The notes beneath the pieces are model-generated. The model was not told the origin of the DNA, searched no databases, and saw nothing but the letters and a program-made list of their open reading frames with translations. Below are positions 4,971 through 7,922 of a stretch of 7,922 nucleotides of DNA, one piece after another. The stretch comes from an uncultured Eubacteriales bacterium (GTDB taxonomy: Bacteria; Bacillota; Clostridia; Oscillospirales; Acutalibacteraceae). Position numbers and translations under genes: made by a program. Numbering within the stretch: the stretch's first letter is position 1; every line of letters begins with the position of its first letter. The stretch spans positions 1-7,922 of the forward strand of contig ONPH01000051.1 of assembly GCA_900319655.1 (NCBI GenBank), read 5' to 3'.

Positions 4971-5715
4971 TGATATTCTTGAATTTTTTGAGGAGTTCGC
5001 TCCCGTAAGCACCGCAATGGAATTTGACAACGTGGGACTGCTCGTCGGAGACAAAAACCGGTTTGTCCGCCGGGCGCTTGTATCTCTCGACATCACTCCG
5101 GAGGTGGTTTACGAGGCGGAAAAGCTCGAATGTGAGCTCATCATCAGCCACCATCCTGTTATTTTTCAGCCGCTGAAAAGGCTTGAAGCAGGCTCTGCCC
5201 CCTACCTTTTGGCAAAGAAGGGAATTTCCGCGATATGTATGCACACCAACCTCGATTTGTCCGAGAGCTTCGGCGTGAACCTCTGCCTTGCCTCAGCCGT
5301 AGGAATTAAAAACGTGCAAAGGTCTGACAAGGGAGAGTGTCTTTTTGTGGGCGAGCTTGAAAGGGAGATGAACTCCGACGAGCTTGCCGAGCAGGTAAAG
5401 TTCGCTCTCGACTGCAAGGGGCTGCGCTACACCACCGCAAACAACAGAATCAAAAAGGTCGCGGTTTGCTCGGGCTCGGGCGGAAGCGAGATTTTCGCCG
5501 CTTATGAGGAAGGCTGCGCCGCCCTTGTGACAGGCGAAATTAAGCACCACGAGATAAACACCGCCAACGACCTCGGCGTTACCGTGATTGACGCAGGTCA
5601 CTTCAAAAGTGAAAATGTTGTAATTATGCCGCTTGTCAATAAGCTCGGCAAGCGTTTTAGTGATATTATTTTTACAAAATCGAAAAATTACGACGATAAT
5701 ATTAAATTTTGTTAA
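4957..5715 (+). CDS. Nif3-like dinuclear metal-centre protein
   Basis: The 252-residue product belongs to the Nif3/YbgI/YqfO family, often labelled GTP cyclohydrolase 1 type 2 homologue although that activity is not generally shown. The metal-site residues are all present: H65 and H66 in IISHHPVIF, D100 in MHTNLD, and H215 and E219 in DAGHFKSE. The proteins form toroidal hexamers with di-metal sites facing a central cavity. Unlike B. subtilis YqfO (about 370 residues), this one lacks the inserted PII-like domain and has the compact length of E. coli YbgI. The ATG at 4957 has AAGGAGAG (4944-4951) with a 7-base gap to the start from GGAG, located inside trmK. A role in metal handling or tRNA modification support is inferred from its neighbour. 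No clear terminator follows in the 89-base gap to trmB. Confidence 0.92.
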   Translation: MATVNDILEFFEEFAPVSTAMEFDNVGLLVGDKNRFVRRALVSLDITPEVVYEAEKLECELIISHHPVIFQPLKRLEAGSAPYLLAKKGISAICMHTNLDLSESFGVNLCLASAVGIKNVQRSDKGECLFVGELEREMNSDELAEQVKFALDCKGLRYTTANNRIKKVAVCSGSGGSEIFAAYEEGCAALVTGEIKHHEINTANDLGVTVIDAGHFKSENVVIMPLVNKLGKRFSDIIFTKSKNYDDNIKFC

Positions 5716-5743
5716 TCAAATGACGATTTTTCTCGCTAATTTA

Positions 5744-5772
5744 TTGCATAATCGGTTACAATTTGGTATAAT
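5744..5772 (+). promoter_or_regulatory. Extended -10 promoter of trmB
   Basis: A perfect TATAAT (5767-5772) is preceded by TGG, giving the TGnTATAAT extended -10 motif. Seventeen bases upstream is only a weak -35, TTGCAT (5744-5749). Predicted start is near 5779, about 26 bases before trmB. Confidence 0.7.
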
Positions 5773-5804
5773 AAAGTGATATTTACTTATTTAAAAGAGG
5801 CAAT

Positions 5805-6476
5805 ATGAGAATAAGAAAAAAGAAATGGGCTGAGCCCGAGCTGAGCGTTTGCGACTTTTTTGTTAAAAACCCAGACGAGCACGCAGGCAAATGGGCTGAG
5901 GCTTTCCCGAAAAAACAGCCGCTGTACCTTGAAATCGGCTGCGGCAAGGGCGGTTTTGCAGGACAGCTCGCGCTTAATAACCCCGATAAAAACATAATCG
6001 CCGTCGACATCAAGATTGATATGCTCGGCGTCGGCAGGCGCACAATTGTTAAGCTGTTTGAGGAAAACGGCAAAACCCGGGACGATATTACGAACCTTCT
6101 GCTCGTCAACTACAATGTCGAGCAGCTCGATAAGATTATTACAGCCGACGACCAAATCGAAAGGCTGTTCATAAACTTCTGCAATCCGTGGCCGCGCGCA
6201 AGGCACAAAAAGCGCAGGCTGACCTTCCCGAGGAAGCTCGAGATGTACAAGACCTTCCTCAAAAAAGACGCGGAAATCCGCTTTAAGACCGATGACGACG
6301 AGCTTTTTGAGGAGAGCGTGGAGTACTTTGAGCAGAGCGGATATGAGATTAAATTCATCACACGCGACTTGCACGCAAGCGATGTTAAGGACAACATCGT
6401 GACCGAGCACGAGCGGATGTTCACCGAGGAAGGCAAAAAAATTAAGTATCTGGTCGCAGTGCAGAAAACCGACTAA
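5805..6476 (+). CDS. trmB: tRNA (guanine(46)-N7)-methyltransferase TrmB
   Basis: The 223-residue product is TrmB, which methylates G46 in the variable loop of tRNA using SAM. Motif I is LEIGCGKGGF (42-51) and the acidic SAM-ribose residue sits in IAVDIK (65-70). The substrate and catalytic block NFCNPWPRARHKKRRL (124-139) is diagnostic, with FKTDDDE (160-166) and the C-terminal TEHE (200-203). The last is usually TxYE in this family, so the tyrosine is replaced by histidine here, a small departure. Length is typical for the Firmicutes enzyme. The ATG at 5805 lies 4 bases after AAAGAGG, a slightly tight gap. It has its own promoter rather than belonging to the trmK operon, and a lipoprotein gene starts 21 bases after its stop, probably on the same transcript. 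Confidence 0.94.
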   Translation: MRIRKKKWAEPELSVCDFFVKNPDEHAGKWAEAFPKKQPLYLEIGCGKGGFAGQLALNNPDKNIIAVDIKIDMLGVGRRTIVKLFEENGKTRDDITNLLLVNYNVEQLDKIITADDQIERLFINFCNPWPRARHKKRRLTFPRKLEMYKTFLKKDAEIRFKTDDDELFEESVEYFEQSGYEIKFITRDLHASDVKDNIVTEHERMFTEEGKKIKYLVAVQKTD

Positions 6477-6497
6477 ATTACAAAAGGAAGTGATTAC

Positions 6498-7823
6498 TTG
6501 AAGCTTAAAAACCTTGCCGCAGTTATTTTGGCAGCGTCAACCGCGCTTTTGTGCGGCTGTAATATTGCGGATTTGAGCTTTGAGGAATCGCTCAGACCGC
6601 CCAGAACAATGGGCGACGAGGCGGAAATTGAAAAGCTGATTTCCAAGACGGCAGGCAGCAATTACACGCTTAAATATCCCAAAAGCGGCTCCTACCGCAG
6701 CGCCATTATTATGAACGACCTAAACGGCGACGGCGTTGACGAGGCCATCGCCTTCTTCAAGGGCAAGGACGAAACCGCCGGGGTTCATATGCTTTTGATG
6801 TACGATCAGGACGGCGAGTGGAAAACCTCGGGCGATTACGTCACCGAGACCACCGACGTCGACTGCGTTGACTTCGCGGATATCGACGAAAACGACGGGC
6901 TCGAAATTATCGTAGGCTACACAACCTACACTCCTAACGTCAACTTTTTGGCGTGCTACACCTACTCAAACGGCGTGACCGACACAATTCAGGCAGGTCA
7001 AAATTACTCGTCGTTTTACTGCGGAAACCTTGACAACAACGGCAAGAGCGAGATTATCACTCTCTCGCTTTTCAGCGCGGAAAATCAGGCGAAAGCCTCA
7101 ATGCTCTCCTACAGCAAGGAGAAAAAGCAGATTTTTGTTAAAGCCTCAGCTCCGATGGACCCGAACGTCGTAAAGATTAAGAGCATCGGAATGTCGGACT
7201 TTGACGGCTCGGTTAAGGGCGTTGTGGTTGACGGCTCGTTTGCGAGCGAGGAGCTCGTAACTCAGGTTATCTACTACAACCAAACCCTCGCTGTGCTGAG
7301 AAATCCGCTGTATAAAGAAAAACAGAAGAACCCGACTACGCGCACCGTCGGCGTTTTGAGCACTGACTTTGACGGCGACTCAAAGCTTGAAATCCCGATG
7401 GCGGAAAAGCTTCCGTTCCACGGCGAGGATATGGCGCTGACCGTGGCTGACAAAATCAGCTGGTGCTCGTTTAACCCCTCAAACGAAACGCTTACGGTAA
7501 AAAGCGTTGTCGCTGAGAACAGAAAATGCGGTTTTTCCGTAAAACAGCCTTCAAAATGGGTTGACGGAAGCTACACCGCGATTAATGACGAAAACTCAAT
7601 GAAGCTTTACGAGTGGGTAAACAACGCGCTCGGTGAGGAGCTTTTTGAGGTCAAAGCGTTTGACGTCTCGGCGTGGGACAAGGGTAAAATCGACGGCTTT
7701 ACGCTGATTTACCGCGACAACCGCTACGCCTATGCGTTCACAAATCCACAGGGCAAAAGCCCGATGAAGCTTACAAACGACGAGATTAAAACGGCGTTTT
7801 CAGTAACCGATAACAGAGTGTAA
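6498..7823 (+). CDS. Lipoprotein with FG-GAP/VCBS-like acidic repeats, function unknown
   Basis: The 441-residue product starts with MKLKNLAAVI and a hydrophobic stretch ending in LCGC, with the probable lipidated cysteine at C21 (cysteine at the -2 position is unusual). It should be anchored outside the membrane. The next 280 residues carry repeated Asp-rich motifs of the FG-GAP/VCBS calcium-binding kind: DLNGDGVDEAI (74-84), DIDENDGLEII (128-138), NLDNNGKSEII (177-187) and DFDGDSKLEIP (290-300). These suggest a partial beta-propeller-like region. The C-terminal 120 residues match no family I recognise. The start is TTG at 6498, 7 bases after AAAGGAAG; the next in-frame ATG (codon 38) would lose the signal peptide. 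It follows trmB by 21 bases and precedes a response regulator by 55, so an envelope sensor or accessory role for that regulator is possible but unproven. Confidence 0.82.
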   Translation: MKLKNLAAVILAASTALLCGCNIADLSFEESLRPPRTMGDEAEIEKLISKTAGSNYTLKYPKSGSYRSAIIMNDLNGDGVDEAIAFFKGKDETAGVHMLLMYDQDGEWKTSGDYVTETTDVDCVDFADIDENDGLEIIVGYTTYTPNVNFLACYTYSNGVTDTIQAGQNYSSFYCGNLDNNGKSEIITLSLFSAENQAKASMLSYSKEKKQIFVKASAPMDPNVVKIKSIGMSDFDGSVKGVVVDGSFASEELVTQVIYYNQTLAVLRNPLYKEKQKNPTTRTVGVLSTDFDGDSKLEIPMAEKLPFHGEDMALTVADKISWCSFNPSNETLTVKSVVAENRKCGFSVKQPSKWVDGSYTAINDENSMKLYEWVNNALGEELFEVKAFDVSAWDKGKIDGFTLIYRDNRYAYAFTNPQGKSPMKLTNDEIKTAFSVTDNRV

Positions 7824-7878
7824 AAAATCACACTTTATATAAAACAAACTTACTTTTCCAAAAACGGAGGTTTTGAAG

Positions 7879-7922
7879 ATGAAAAAAATTCTTGTATGCG
7901 AGGACGAATCCGCTATCCGCGA
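7879..7922 (+). CDS. Response regulator, receiver domain start (runs off window)
   Basis: Only 14 codons are present, reading MKKILVCEDESAIR. This is the first beta strand and acidic pocket (E8, D9) of a two-component receiver domain, where the acidic pair binds magnesium next to the phosphorylated aspartate. The ATG at 7879 has GGAGG (7866-7870) eight bases upstream. The output domain and family (OmpR-like or other) cannot be told from this fragment. It lies on the same strand 55 bases after the lipoprotein gene with no terminator between them, so co-transcription is likely; a sensor kinase may follow outside the window. Confidence 0.78.
   Translation, partial: MKKILVCEDESAIR

Noticed and set aside
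5787..6410. 207-codon minus-strand open frame opposite trmB
   Set aside because: It is a shadow of the trmB coding strand; no ribosome binding site, and the plus frame is an unambiguous methyltransferase.

Overview
The window looks like chromosomal DNA from a low-to-mid GC, Gram-positive, spore-former-related anaerobe of the class Clostridia, probably near the Oscillospiraceae/Ruminococcus group. The reasons are the CtsR-McsA heat-shock locus, a SigH-type sigma factor, the short zinc-ribbon protein, a DUF1858 redox-disulfide protein, TrmK beside a Nif3-like protein, strong AGGAGG ribosome binding sites and clean TTGACA/TATAAT promoters. The taxonomic placement is inferred from gene families only.

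The left third reads on the minus strand. It holds the 5' end of mcsA (1-316), a doublet of perfect palindromes (351-394), ctsR (407-859), and a ctsR control region (about 892-1042). That region has a near-consensus promoter and four CtsR-type tandem-heptamer boxes arranged as two pairs facing each other. Next come a terminator (1060-1093), a double zinc-ribbon protein gene (1133-1414) and a SigH-like sigma factor gene (1483-2064) with its own strong promoter.

The rest reads on the plus strand. A YifB/ComM-type AAA+ gene (2287-3813) diverges from the sigma gene. It is followed by a 305-base non-coding interval holding a 159-bp terminal-inverted-repeat element (3821-3979), a terminator-like hairpin (3982-4016) and a strong promoter. 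That promoter serves an overlapping operon: a DUF1858 disulfide protein, trmK (tRNA m1A22 methyltransferase) and a short Nif3-family metal protein. A further promoter with an extended -10 drives trmB (tRNA m7G46 methyltransferase), followed 21 bases later by a lipoprotein with FG-GAP/VCBS-like acidic motifs. The first 14 codons of a response regulator end the window.

Most of the content is core housekeeping: protein quality control, competence/recombination and tRNA modification. I see no phage, CRISPR, toxin-antitoxin or other obvious defence locus, and no clearly new multi-gene system. The items most worth a second look are the symmetric CtsR operator array, the inverted-repeat element and palindrome doublet, the SigH-like sigma gene placed head-to-head with comM, and the lipoprotein placed just before a response regulator.
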